Assembly (NCBI GenBank): GCA_905221605.1
Contig: CAJNDS010000213.1
Coordinates: forward strand, 522,212 to 586,211
From: Symbiodinium natans
Lineage: Eukaryota; Sar; Dinophyceae; Suessiales; Symbiodiniaceae
Reading direction: 5' to 3'
DNA: 64,000 bases
Of this stretch, positions 31,401 to 39,833 are shown in pieces. The first letter of the stretch is position 1; each line of letters starts with the position of its first letter. The position numbers and the translations under genes are program-made. The notes under the pieces are model-generated. The model was given only the letters and a program-made list of their open reading frames with translations. It was not told the origin of the DNA and made no database searches.

Positions 31401-31547
31401 GACCGTGTCGGAATTGCTAGAGGCTTGATCGGTATGGTGCTTAAACCAAGCCTTGAACCTTTGGACTGTATGGAGACAGGCGCAGAGAGGATCGCTGACC
31501 AGCTTGAGAAACTATTGCGGCGACAGGGTACCTCGTTTTCGATTTAG
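28494..31547 (+). CDS. RCC1-repeat / SEA-like / TM / tandem TIR-like receptor
   Basis: 1017 residues from the first in-frame ATG at 28494 (an upstream GTG at 28479 is open but less likely). Order: a signal peptide (MLVVAFLHALQQVQA); about ten RCC1-like repeats of about 42 residues with core FAAVKADGSVVTWG (about 41-452); a Ser/Thr linker (458-500); an SEA-like alpha/beta domain (about 503-622); one transmembrane helix (IIGACVAGAVLLLCCAVIVI, about 630); then two cytosolic copies of a TIR/SEFIR-like domain (about 671-830 and 852-1010). Each TIR copy has a central strand ILMVSVESGDDFG, GIILAVCTRNYGE and SSHEELVYAHDHKLQVMPL; the Glu in HEEL sits where NADase TIRs have theirs. The layout suggests a surface receptor with an RCC1 propeller ectodomain and TIR signalling tail. 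Function is inferred; no partner genes are nearby. It is intronless and intact. Confidence 0.75.
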   Translation: MSRSKTWKKRTMLVVAFLHALQQVQAGTSTPLVISCTPQRFISIGGEGACAAVSTGAVVTGGDELNGGDSSSVARQLNSNVQTIYSTCGAFAAVKADGSVVTWGHALVGGDSSSVASQLNSNVQTIYSNVFAFAAIKADGSVVTWGFGFYGGDSSSVASQLNSGVQTIYSTDRTFAALKADGGVVTWGEGSYGANAVASQPISGVQTICSTERAFAAVKADGSVVTWGDALYGGDSSSVAGQLSHGVETIYSTLIFEEMGYAAFAAVKADGSVVTWGHALVGGDSSSVASQLNSNVQTIYSTGGAFAAVKADGSVVTWGLSKAGGDSSSVASQLNSGVQTIYSTDRAFAAIKADGSVVTWGGALSVGDSSSVASLNSGVRTIYSTGGAFAAVKADGSVVTWGDALYGGDSSSVAGQLAHGVETISSTKFFFAAVLLDGGLVAWGRYPQGLEDLDVGPTITSTSTISSSTTTSTTFSSSTSCSSTSSTSSSSSTSMTSTAGSQELSGSFLVDLPEANIEQLQAAAKAALLQTVVGIRDAAVEIAVQVEARRLQTSRRWRVDFTIVLLVQKVESALTFISGISLNADFRSVLANELVRAGVDIASTNAMTVSAISATAQTTLASLPAEAIIGACVAGAVLLLCCAVIVIFNSLRCLRAERVAKLAEEQFREENPMYRWAMISARFDGGELDQKFRRVHMILKEKKCNILMVSVESGDDFGLLTMQYLNKIRETQGIILAVCTRNYGEKTASPYSSHEELVYAHDHKLQVMPLKVEDTYPPEPPCGPGHPYDKKRVAMGLIGMIFKSSVLFEDCTNKTAEAISESLEKRLRSNVRQDMAEKRARELADEQFREENPMYRWAMISARFDGGKLEQKFRRVHMILKEKKCNILMVSVESGDDFGLLTMQYLNKIRETQGIILAVCTRNYGEKTASPYSSHEELVYAHDHKLQVMPLKVEDTYPPEPPCGPNHMFDRVGIARGLIGMVLKPSLEPLDCMETGAERIADQLEKLLRRQGTSFSI
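30486..31390 (+). repeat. 543-bp tandem duplication encoding the two TIR-like domains
   Basis: gagcagttccgcgaggagaa starts at 30486 and again at 31029, period 543 (181 codons). The first ~360 bases of each copy differ at only a few positions, up to gagcctccgtgtgggcc. The rest of each copy is clearly diverged (MIFKSSVLFEDC against MVLKPSLEPLDC). Confidence 0.9.
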
Positions 31548-31740
31548 CGCGATAGGGGCAACGCTTCAATCAAAAGGGACGCATCCTTTTGCTTCATTTA
31601 GAAGGGACGTGCCCACGTTCGCATCCGTTTCACCAGCATTGATGATGTACAGCGTCTGCGCATACTTGCTGGACGGTTAAATTCCACGAGCCCACAGGGA
31701 CACGGTTTGCCGTCCAGTGCAATCACAGCTGCCTTGTGTG
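31548..31740. other. downstream flank of RCC1-TIR gene
   Basis: No gene or repeat seen. No polyadenylation signal of the animal or plant type is evident, which is common in dinoflagellates. Confidence 0.4.
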
Positions 31741-32265
31741 ATCAGTCATGATGAATCAGAGCTTGCAAGGGCTGCAGTTTCCTAGTGACCTACAAACCTT
31801 GACTTTCTGTGCTTTTTTCCCAAACCATGAAAGAGGTGCAGCTTCCTAGTGACCTACAGACTTTGACTTTCGGCATGTGCATAGTTTGGAAGGATGTTTT
31901 CTAGAGTGCCTTGCATCCCCGCCCCGCCCACTTCCCCCGGCCCTCTTCTGCGAGCAGGTCAGAGTTTCAACAGAACTTGGAGGGGGCGCGGCTTCCCAGC
32001 GGCCTACAGACCTTGATCAGTCATGATGAACCACTTGCAAGGGCTGAAGCTTCGTAGTGGCCTACAAACCTGAACTTTCTGTGCTTTTTCCCAAAGCTTG
32101 GACGTGGTGCAGCTTCTTAGTGACCTAGCGACCTTGACTTTCGGCATGTTGCATCTCGTTTAGAAGGATGTATTCTAGAGTGCCCTGCATCCCCACCCCA
32201 CTTCCCCCGCCCTGCGCAGGTCAGAGTTTCAACAAGAACTTGGAGGGGGACGCGGCTTCCCAAGT
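31741..32265. repeat. two tandem copies of a 275-bp repeat
   Basis: atcagtcatgatgaa begins at 31741 and 32016. Both copies then carry ttgcaagggctg, a gcagcttcctagtgacctac motif (itself doubled in each copy), tctagagtgcc and cagagtttcaaca. The copies differ by substitutions and small indels, so the duplication is not recent. Confidence 0.85.
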
Positions 32266-33560
32266 GGGTGAGAAAGTGGTTGATTAGGGTTGAGTAGGGC
32301 TGGAAGCATAAAATCGAAAGGGAAGCTTAATCACAATGTCTGCCGGTTCCTTGCGAGGATGCCCTATTTCTGCAAAACATTCATTCAAATAAAACACACA
32401 AACACGGCAGAAATGACAAGACTGACGGGCGTGACGGGGAAAATTCCCATAGAATTTGAACTGGCCTGCTATCATCAAAAAAACCTCGAAAATGACAAAA
32501 TGACAAAACTGCCGCGCCGAGGCTCGCCCAGGAGAGGGTCCGCGCCGAGGCTCGCCCAGGAGAGGGTCCACACCGGGTTCGAAGAGATGAGACTCGCCTG
32601 GAACATGGGGCCGGTGCCCAGAAAATTTTTCCGGACCCCCTGTCACCTTGTCACCTTTGTCACTTTGAGGGACGGAAAAAAAATCCGGACCCCCTGTCAC
32701 CTTGTCACCGTTATCACCCTTCTGCATGTCAAAAAAAGTGGGGTGCGAAGGGATGGGCTCGCCTTGAACATGCAAGGGGCCAGAAAACATTTTTCGGCCC
32801 CCACCTTGTCACCGTTGTCATTCTTTTGCATATTCGAAAGAGATCAACAAGGCTCGCCCAGCAGAGGGTCCGCGCCGAGGCTCGCCCAGAAGAGGGTCCG
32901 CGCCGAGATTCGCCCAGGTCCAGACGCGAGGCTTGCCCAGGTGAGGGTCCGCGCCGGGGCTTGCCGAAGTCCACATGGCCCGCATGGCCCCATTTCCGTC
33001 ATTTTTGTCACCCCGGTTGGCCCGTCACCCCCGTCATCTGCGTCACCCCGGTTGGCCGTCACCCCGTCATTTCCGTCATTTCCGTCATTTTCCGTCATTT
33101 TTGTCACCCCGGTTGGCCCGTCACCCCCGTCACCCCCGTCATTTCCGTAATTTTGTCACCCCGGTTGGCCCGTCACCCCCGTCATTTCCAGTCATTTTCC
33201 GTCCTTGTCACCCCGGTCGGCCCGTCACCTCCGTCACCCCCGTCACCCCCGTCATTTCCGTCATTTCCATCATTTCCGTCATTTCCGTCATTTCCTCGGT
33301 TTTAGCCGTGGATTTCAACCCGGGCAGGTGGCGCAAGCCGAAATCTCAGCCCTGCTGTCAGTGGTTTTGGGCCCACAAGCTTCTGGCTGTCAATGGTGGA
33401 TTTGGGGGTTAATGCGATTTGTGCACCACCCAACAGAAATAAGAACTTCAATATGCTCCCCTGGCTCTCAATTGTGGGATCCTCCGCTCGATTTGGTCGG
33501 CCCCAGGGAAAACCACGTAAATTACGTAAAATCTTGTAAATCCACATTCTCGGTGAGTCC
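32266..33560. repeat. minisatellite-rich stretch
   Basis: 32515-32570 and 32850-32960 hold a repeat of about 27 bp (ggctcgcccaggagagggtc plus cgcgccga). 32640-32830 holds a duplicated unit ending ccccctgtcaccttgtcacc. 32998-33300 holds gtcaccccggttggcccgtc units mixed with gtcatttcc nonamers. 33300-33560 has no repeat I can define. Long open frames here are by-products of the repeats. Confidence 0.8.
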
Positions 33561-34774
33561 GGGTATGAGCGGCGCGCCAGAGTGGCAAGAACTGCCGATG
33601 GCAGCGTCATTTCCGTCATTTCCGTCATTTCCGTCATTTCGGTCATTTCGCACGCCCTCTTGACAATTGTAAGTCCAAACACTGAATGACAAGAATGACA
33701 GAAATGACAACAATGACAAAAATGACAAGGCTGATTTTTTTCTGTGCAAAAAATTCTGGCGCATGTTGCAGACTGCACCCTCATCAAATACAATTCCAAA
33801 CAGAATGACAGAATGATAAGAATGACAGAAAATGACAGAAATGACAAAAATAACAAAACAGTATTTTTTGGAAACATTCTGGCGCATGACCGCGCACCTC
33901 TCAACTCATCGCATTGAACCTCTAAGGGGCTGGACTGAGGGCAGTAAAGGGTTAAGGGCGGCTGGGGCAGTGAAGCTTTAAGGGCAGCTAGGGCAGTAAA
34001 AGGCAGTAAGGGGCTTCTATGGGTCCCTGGTGGGAGGTCTCTGGTGGAACTCCTCTGAGGGTCCTACCATGCAGTGAGAGGCCTCTAAGGGTCCTTGGTG
34101 GAAGAGGAAGGGCAGTGAGGTCCCTGGAGAGTAGTGGTGAAGCCCTTCTAAGGGCCCGCCGGCGCCAGAAGAATGACAGCCATCAATTCTGTCAAACTCT
34201 GTCAATTCTGTCAATTCCGACAACCCGGTTTTGCATTGTGGCATTTCCGCAGATCCCCCAAACGACTCACGCCTTCAGTTTGCAAGTTTTGCCGTCGTCA
34301 ACTTCGCCAGGTCTGTCAAATCTGTCAATTCTGTCAAATCTGTCAAATCTGTCAATTCTGTCAATCACGTCGCTGGCTGCAAGTCTTCCAAAAGACAACA
34401 TTTGATAAAATTGACAAACTTGACAAAATTACAAAAGACACAGTGCGTCAAAATTCTTGAGACATTTTCTTTGAAATTCTGCGAGTTGGCAGGACAGTTT
34501 ACTGTCAAGAGTTTAGGAGGGCAGCAAAGGGCAGTAAAGGGCCTCCAACGGACGGCCTCTAAGGGCCTCTAAGGGCCTAGCGGGTTAAAGGCAGTGAAAG
34601 GCAGAAGAGGTTGTAAGGGTCCCTGCAAGGGTTCAGGAGGGCAGGGGCAGTGAAGGACTTCTAAGGGTTCCTGGGGGTTTAGGAAGGCAGTGAAGGCAGG
34701 AAAGATGACAGGCGTCATTTCCGTCATTTCTGTCATTTCCGTCATTTCCAGCATTTCAGTCATTTCGCCACGCC
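33560..34774. repeat. right arm, inner part
   Basis: 33560-34170 is the reverse complement of the left-arm pieces 15976-16147 plus 26727-27145 without copia 1, and so preserves the empty target site near 33990. 34190-34577 and 34577-34760 are direct copies of 27150-27510 and 15635-15790. Contains nonamer tracts at 33603-33860 and 34711-34774. Confidence 0.8.
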
Positions 34775-35736
34775 CTCTTGACAAACAATTGTAAGTCCAA
34801 ACAAAGAATGACAAGAATGACAGAAATGACAACAATGACAACAATGACAAAAATGACTGGAAAATTCCGGCGTATGCGCGCGAACCAGACCTCTTGACTG
34901 TCAAAGGAGATTCCAAATAGCATGACAGAATGACAAGAATGACAGACATGATAGAAATGACAAAAATGACAAAATGACATGACTGATTTTTGTCTCTGGA
35001 ATATTCTGGTCGCGCGCGCAGACCACACCCTCTTAAAGACGCCTGGGCTGCCCAGCCCAAAACCCCCTGAACAAACGCGGCGACCGGGCTCCGTGTCGAA
35101 GGACGCAGGAGAGGCGGGCACCGGGCCACAGGCCGCAGGATCCCGTCCCGGAGCCCATCAAGGTTTTCAGAAGGAGGCAGCCTTGAAGGGCTCCGCATGA
35201 ATTGCGTCACTAACGGATTCTTTCCGGACTTCGAAGGGACGATGGTCCCTGGGCAGTGAAGGGCAGTGAAGGGCCCTAATGGTCCCTGAGCTGCGCAGTA
35301 AATGGCCTCTCAGAGTCTCTGAACTGAGGGCAGTGGAGAGCCTCCAAGAGTCCCGGGGAGGGTTTGGAAGGGCCGCCATTTCCTTGCGTCATTTCCGCCA
35401 TTTCCCCGTGATTCCGTCATTTCCGTCATTTCCGTCTTTCTGTCATTTCCGTCATTTCCCGGTTTTTGTGATGTGGCATCCCAAGACAAATCTGACACAT
35501 CTTTTGTGTGGAAAGATCCGGTGCATGCCCGTGCCAGGCGACGCCTTTTCAACAATCAATTTCCAAAACAGAATGAAAGAATGACAAGAATGACAGAAAT
35601 GACAAGCTGATTTTTCCATTCAAATTTCACTGATTCATGCCCATGCTGGGCACGCCCTCTTGACTGTCAAATGTAAGTTCCAAAACAGAATAAAAGAATG
35701 ACAGGAATGACAGAAATGACAAGAATGACAAGTTTT

Positions 35737-36018
35737 TCCTGGACTGCTGGCTGGACGAGAAGAAAGAATATACCAAGGAGTGGACTCCGCTGCTGCTGGC
35801 TGGCTGGTGTTCTACACCTTGCCAAACGCTCCGCTGCCCGGCCAAGAGGGCGCCCGCACTCCTGCGTTGTGGCAAGCAGGCCTGTCCCCAGACAACATTG
35901 GCCAGAAGCACTTGAGCCAGTGTCTTCATCGGCGGCCACACATGGCACAGTTGAAGCTCGCCTGAGCTTTCCCTACTCTGTGCTGATTAACAGGCTTCGA
36001 AATTCTCCTTAGGGACGA
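35737..36018 (+). pseudogene. degenerate helicase fragment, right arm
   Basis: Plus-strand homologue of the minus-strand helicase at 1751-6472. In one frame it reads TLPNAPLPGQEGARTPALWQ, matching TLPDSPLPGQEDARTPAPWH before Walker A. About 90 bases on, in another frame, it reads THGTVEARLSFPYSVLINRL, matching THGTIVARLSFPYSQLINRL before the DEAQ box. The Walker A segment between them is missing. Confidence 0.8.
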
Positions 36019-36133
36019 AGCGTAGCAGTTGGACCTCCGGCTCCAACACTATCTTCGAAGCTCATGGGGCTCTCGGTGCGTTCGCGGAGCAAGCACATTT
36101 ATCTGTGTCGATACAAAACCGGGAAGCCAAGCC

Positions 36134-36631
36134 ATGACGATCCAACTCGGCAACGTTCTTCTCACAAATGCCAAAGGGGGCAAATTCATTCCGCTGCGCG
36201 GAGACGGTGGCGATGCGCCCACGTGGAAGAGCCAGTGGTTGAAAGTGATTTGGAACCCGTCCAACTACGGCGACCCCGAGGCGGTGCGCGTGTCCATGTG
36301 CCTGGAGCCCGACGACGCCGCCAAGGCCTTCTTCCGCGACACGGAGGAGCGGGTGACCAAGGCGTTGTCGGAGCACTCTCTGCGGGACTCCCGCATATTC
36401 GGCAAGCCCCTGAAACCCGAGGAGGTGAAGGAGCGAATGGCCAGCGCTGTCAAGACCAGCACCCGCGGCACGGAGTTCCTCAAGCTGAAGATGAATTGGG
36501 AGAGAGTGCGGGTCTGGGGACCACTAGTTTTAAACCCCTTAGGGGAGACAGGGACACACCCAAAAGGAAGGAGGAACCCTCAAAGCTTGGGGAGCTCACA
36601 AACTCGGACGACTTCTTTTTCCATGCGGTGA
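36134..36631 (+). CDS. unrecognised protein fragment starting MTIQLGNVLL
   Basis: 165 codons from ATG at 36134. The first ~123 residues have the composition of a real protein: KGGKFIPLRGDGGDAPTWKS, VIWNPSNYGDPEAVRVSMCL, DDAAKAFFRDTEERVTKAL and RGTEFLKLKMNW. The last ~40 residues are encoded by the 36504-36965 block that the left arm lacks, so the original C-terminus is lost. I do not recognise the family. The left-arm copy is frameshifted. This is probably a captured exon or gene fragment rather than a working gene, although this copy is open. Confidence 0.45.
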   Translation: MTIQLGNVLLTNAKGGKFIPLRGDGGDAPTWKSQWLKVIWNPSNYGDPEAVRVSMCLEPDDAAKAFFRDTEERVTKALSEHSLRDSRIFGKPLKPEEVKERMASAVKTSTRGTEFLKLKMNWERVRVWGPLVLNPLGETGTHPKGRRNPQSLGSSQTRTTSFSMR

Positions 36632-36965
36632 CATAGGGATTCGCAACATCCTGTCGTCAAGAATGCTGAAGCATTGGGCGCAAGGAACGCACTCTGGCGC
36701 TGGGCACTGGAGAATATTTCGTTACGACCCGGCTGTGAAGGTCGGCACATGGGGCACCAAGTAGCTGCAAGTGAGAGGGCTCTCACATCCCCTGCACGCA
36801 ACCACCGAAACCTCTGACCATTCCAACCCACCCCCCAAGTTGCTGCAAGTGGGTCTCACATCCACTGGCAAGCTGCCAGTGAGAAGGCTTCTTACATCCA
36901 CACGTGCGCAGCAAGGCAAGATTGCAGACACAGACACCACGTGTCCGGAGCGGGCACGCCTTTAA
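36504..36965. other. block present only in the right arm
   Basis: The left arm reads straight from the gatgaattgggag side to the atgcaaaaacaaaag side. The right arm has about 460 bp between them. I see no clear terminal repeats or target duplication, so it may be an insertion or a left-arm deletion. The segment 36760-36910 repeats a tgcaagtg(agagggctctcacatcc)-like motif. Confidence 0.5.
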
Positions 36966-37898
36966 TTCTTCGAATAAAAGAAATGCAAAAACAAAAGAAG
37001 ATTCAATTGAATGTGAATAAATTCCCTTCTCTTCTTTTCTGATGTTTCGAAATTGCGCACAACCAAAATTTACACACTTCTTTTTTCGAATAAAGAAACA
37101 CAAAAAAAACTAACAAAGATTCGAGGCGGGAATTTAAAACAAATTCCCTTCTCTCTTCTTCTAGGGGCTTCGAAAAAGCTTCGAAGGTCACGGACAAAGG
37201 CTTCGAAGCTCGAAGGCTCGAAGGCTTCGAAGGTATAAGGACAAGGCGGAGCTTCGAAAACTTTGAAGGTAAGACGAAGAGGGCTTCGTCCTTCCCTTTT
37301 TTTGAAAATTTTTCACGTTGCGAGCGGTGCGGACCCCTGTGCGAACCTCAGCGAGCCTTAGCGCGGACCCGTTCAAACCTTGGCGCAGTTTGTCATTTCT
37401 GTCATTTCTCCACTTTTTCTTTTAAGCTAACAAAAAAATAAACTGCAGCGAAGCCAAGCAAAACTCACAAGTGTAGACCTAACGCGACCTAACGGACGGT
37501 CGCCGACTCAGTCAATGATTTTGCAAATTGAAACCGCTCGAGTCTGGAGTGTGGGGATACTTCAGAACATAGCAGTAAACAGACCCATCGGAATTTCTCG
37601 ATTTCATCGCAAATGACAGTTTCACACACATACGATCGGAAAACTCATGGCATTCTCATCGCAAACCATCGGAATTTCTCTTTTCTGACTCGAGTTCCTG
37701 CAAATTCGAACAACTTTGAACGGATTGTTTGCATTTTTGCGCGTCGTCGGATTTGGAACGAAAAATGAAGACGAGATCGAGCTGACTATCGATAAACAAG
37801 AAAGCATGTAACGGCTCAGGATGAACAAAAGAGAATAGAATTGCCCAGAAATAGCAAAAAAAAATAAATGACCCCTAACGTGCCCCCATCCCTTGTGT

Positions 37899-37903
37899 GA
37901 CAC
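37899..37903. repeat. right target-site duplication gacac of the 24.5-kb unit
   Basis: gacac directly follows the inverted arm end ccttgtgt, and repeat A then continues as caccactgcaaggtcactg. Confidence 0.8.
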
Positions 37904-38275
37904 CACTGCAAGGTCACTGTTTTTTTTTGATTTGGTGGGTCACTTCTGAGATTCCATGCCACCTCTCATCATGGCCAGATTGTCTTTGATTTTCCCAAAA
38001 TGGCCAAACAGACATCAGGGCACACTGAAATTTTGACAGAAGATTGAGCAGAAGAAACTCTGCTTTTCTTTCAGACTGGGTGCCCTCAATTCTTTGTCTT
38101 TCGTTTTGGTTGCGTGTTGCAATTCTTCCCTGGATTCAGCACCATTCAACGAATTTTCAAAATTTCTGAAGTCTCCGAAAAATGTGAAAAAACCCGCAAA
38201 ATCAACACTTGATCAGTTAAATTTGTTGAATTTACTCTGATGTTTCGCTCGCTTCGCTCGCACTTATTCACATTC
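37904..38275. repeat. repeat A unit 3, middle part
   Basis: Continuation of the unit interrupted at 13362, colinear with 8821-9192 of unit 1, up to the target site of copia 2. The last five bases, cattc (38271-38275), are the left TSD of copia 2. Confidence 0.9.
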
Positions 38276-38812
38276 AGTTGATATATGTGACCCTCCTAGT
38301 TTCCCAGTTGACACGTGATGTGCACTTGAGTTGTCTGCTATGAGTGTGAAGCATAGGCACGAGGACATGTCAGGCAGTGCAGATTTCTTTTGGCTTGGTG
38401 AGACCTTGTTTTGAGTGGGAAGAACCGTTTTCTGTTCGTTTTCTCGAAACTCGTTTGTCGGAACTCGTTTCCTGTTTGTGACCTGGTATTTGGTGACCAG
38501 AAGTGACTCAAGCCAGTTTAGGTCTGCACAGAGCTCAGCAGAGCACCTAAGAGGTGCTAGGAACCTACCCACAGTGTTTAGGAGTAGAAGTTCCATGGCT
38601 GAGTGTTTTCACCTGAAGTACCTTTGTTTTCCCATGTCTGGCAGACAGTGTTTGAAGCTGGAGAGCCGTGCTCGCATTGGCTCAAGACGAGCGGAGCTCG
38701 AGAAGCTGTGAACAGCGCAGTGAAAAGAGTCCGCACTTCGTGCTGTGAGGGTTGAGTGTAGTCTTGACCTGAGGTCCCTTAGGCCCCCGTAGCTGTGCCA
38801 CGAGTTTCAACG
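38276..38812 (+). repeat. copia 2 5' LTR
   Basis: 537 bp, starts AGTTGATATATG and ends TTTCAACG; GTTGA and TCAAC near the ends form a short inverted repeat. Confidence 0.92.
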
Positions 38813-38824
38813 TGGTAGCGGAGC
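38813..38824 (+). promoter_or_regulatory. copia 2 primer-binding site
   Basis: TGGTAGCGGAGC, the same twelve bases as in copia 1, immediately after the 5' LTR. Confidence 0.8.
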
Positions 38825-38837
38825 TTCGTGCTCCAGC

Positions 38838-39833
38838 ATGGACAATGGTGAAGAACGTGTGCCTGGACGAGACCGTTCTCCGAGAGGCCGCAGTGCAAGC
38901 AGCCTGAGTTCCACAGGGCTTTCTAGTGCAAGGTCACCAAGTGCCCGTGGGAGAAGAGAACGTGGAAGGTCTTTGCCAGCACGACCACCTTCACTTCCAC
39001 GCGGAGTAGACCCAAGGCAGTGGACAGCTACGACTGGAGCAGGCCATCAGCCACCAGTCGGGGCTGTGCCTTCGTTTGGACCTCAGTTCTACCAGATGGG
39101 AACACCCCCTCAGACAGCACCACAAGAACCCCTTCAAGTTCCGAATATGCAGTTGCCCGTTGCACCTGGAGTAGCTCAACAGATGGAGTTCACGAGAGCA
39201 ATGCTGCAAGCGCAGGACGAGCAGATCCGACAGCAGGCAGCTCAACTTCAACAGATGAGTGCCATGCTTACGCAAGCATTGCAGTTTGCAAGTGCGAATG
39301 CTGCAAATGCACAAAATGCAACAGCTACAACTTCATCGTCGACGAGTCCTACCCCTGGAGGAAACCCCTCAGCATCATCTGCGAATGCATCGACCCCTGT
39401 GGATATGGAAGTAGACTCTGGTGTACGAAACAAGAGAGCAGAGGGTTACATTCCACAGTTGCCTCAGCTGAACTATGCGTCCATGACGAGCAGACATGCT
39501 GAAATCCGAGTTTGGACAGCCTACAGAGACGAACTTACGAGTTGGCTTTGTTTGCTCGACGACCGCTACGCTACGGAATTGCAAGAAGCGATCAGTAGCA
39601 ATGTGGAAGTCTTGCAAGTGAGGCTTGAAGCCGGGAAAGCAGCCCGGTCAACCAAACTTTGGTTTTTGCTTCGTCAGTCCATGAGCAAGTTCCAACGTGG
39701 GCAAGATTTGGTGCATCTCATCGAGGTGAAACAAATGGGAGCAAGTGCCGGATACGAACTCTGGCGCTCGTTGAACAACGATTATCAGTTCGCTCCAGAG
39801 TGGAGGGACAGGCCCTCCGCGAACAGGCGTTAG
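38838..39833 (+). CDS. copia 2 Gag, N-terminal frame
   Basis: 331 codons from ATG. An Arg/Ser-rich start, a Pro/Gln-rich region, a short helix (QQMEFTRAMLQAQDEQIRQQ) and the beginning of the Gag core (EIRVWTAYRDELTSWLCLLD, KLWFLLRQSMSKFQRGQDLV). The sense moves to the -1 frame near 39790 (VRSRVEGQALREQALGLVPP) while this frame runs on to a stop at 39833. Confidence 0.75.
   Translation: MDNGEERVPGRDRSPRGRSASSLSSTGLSSARSPSARGRRERGRSLPARPPSLPRGVDPRQWTATTGAGHQPPVGAVPSFGPQFYQMGTPPQTAPQEPLQVPNMQLPVAPGVAQQMEFTRAMLQAQDEQIRQQAAQLQQMSAMLTQALQFASANAANAQNATATTSSSTSPTPGGNPSASSANASTPVDMEVDSGVRNKRAEGYIPQLPQLNYASMTSRHAEIRVWTAYRDELTSWLCLLDDRYATELQEAISSNVEVLQVRLEAGKAARSTKLWFLLRQSMSKFQRGQDLVHLIEVKQMGASAGYELWRSLNNDYQFAPEWRDRPSANRR

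Larger units (their letters stand above)
13363..37898. mobile_element. 24.5-kb inverted-repeat unit inserted in repeat A
   Basis: The ends are exact inverted repeats: ACACAAGGGATGGGGGCACG at 13363 and its reverse complement ending at 37898. The inversion continues for kilobases with indels. Flanking gacac duplications and uninterrupted repeat A copies elsewhere in the window show that the whole block went in as one insertion. It carries the RCC1-TIR gene in its centre, gene fragments in both arms, and copia 1 as a later insertion in the left arm. I see no transposase, so it is either non-autonomous or moved by an enzyme encoded elsewhere. The 5-bp duplication with ACAC ends does not match a superfamily I can name with confidence. 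It could also be a foldback element that has gathered cargo. Confidence 0.7.
34775..37898. repeat. right inverted arm, outer part
   Basis: Reverse complement of 13363-15461 with three extra blocks: about 35460-35700, 36504-36965 and 37525-37808. The last block lies exactly where the left arm reads gattttgcaa directly into acggctcagg (on the complementary strand). Confidence 0.85.

Noticed and set aside
36583-36940. Frames across the right-arm-only block as a transposase
   Set aside because: No DDE or HUH motif, no terminal repeats and no target duplication around the block.
37053-37238. TTCGAAG-rich tracts (13720-13820 and 37140-37260) as a CRISPR-like or regulatory array
   Set aside because: Units are irregular, without conserved spacers; this is simple low-complexity sequence in both arms.
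38675-38686. cattggctcaag in both LTRs of copia 2 (also 58728-58739), resembling the end of the dinoflagellate spliced leader (TTTTGGCTCAAG)
   Set aside because: Only about ten bases match, two T are missing and it lies in the middle of an LTR. A chance match of this size in 64 kb is not rare.
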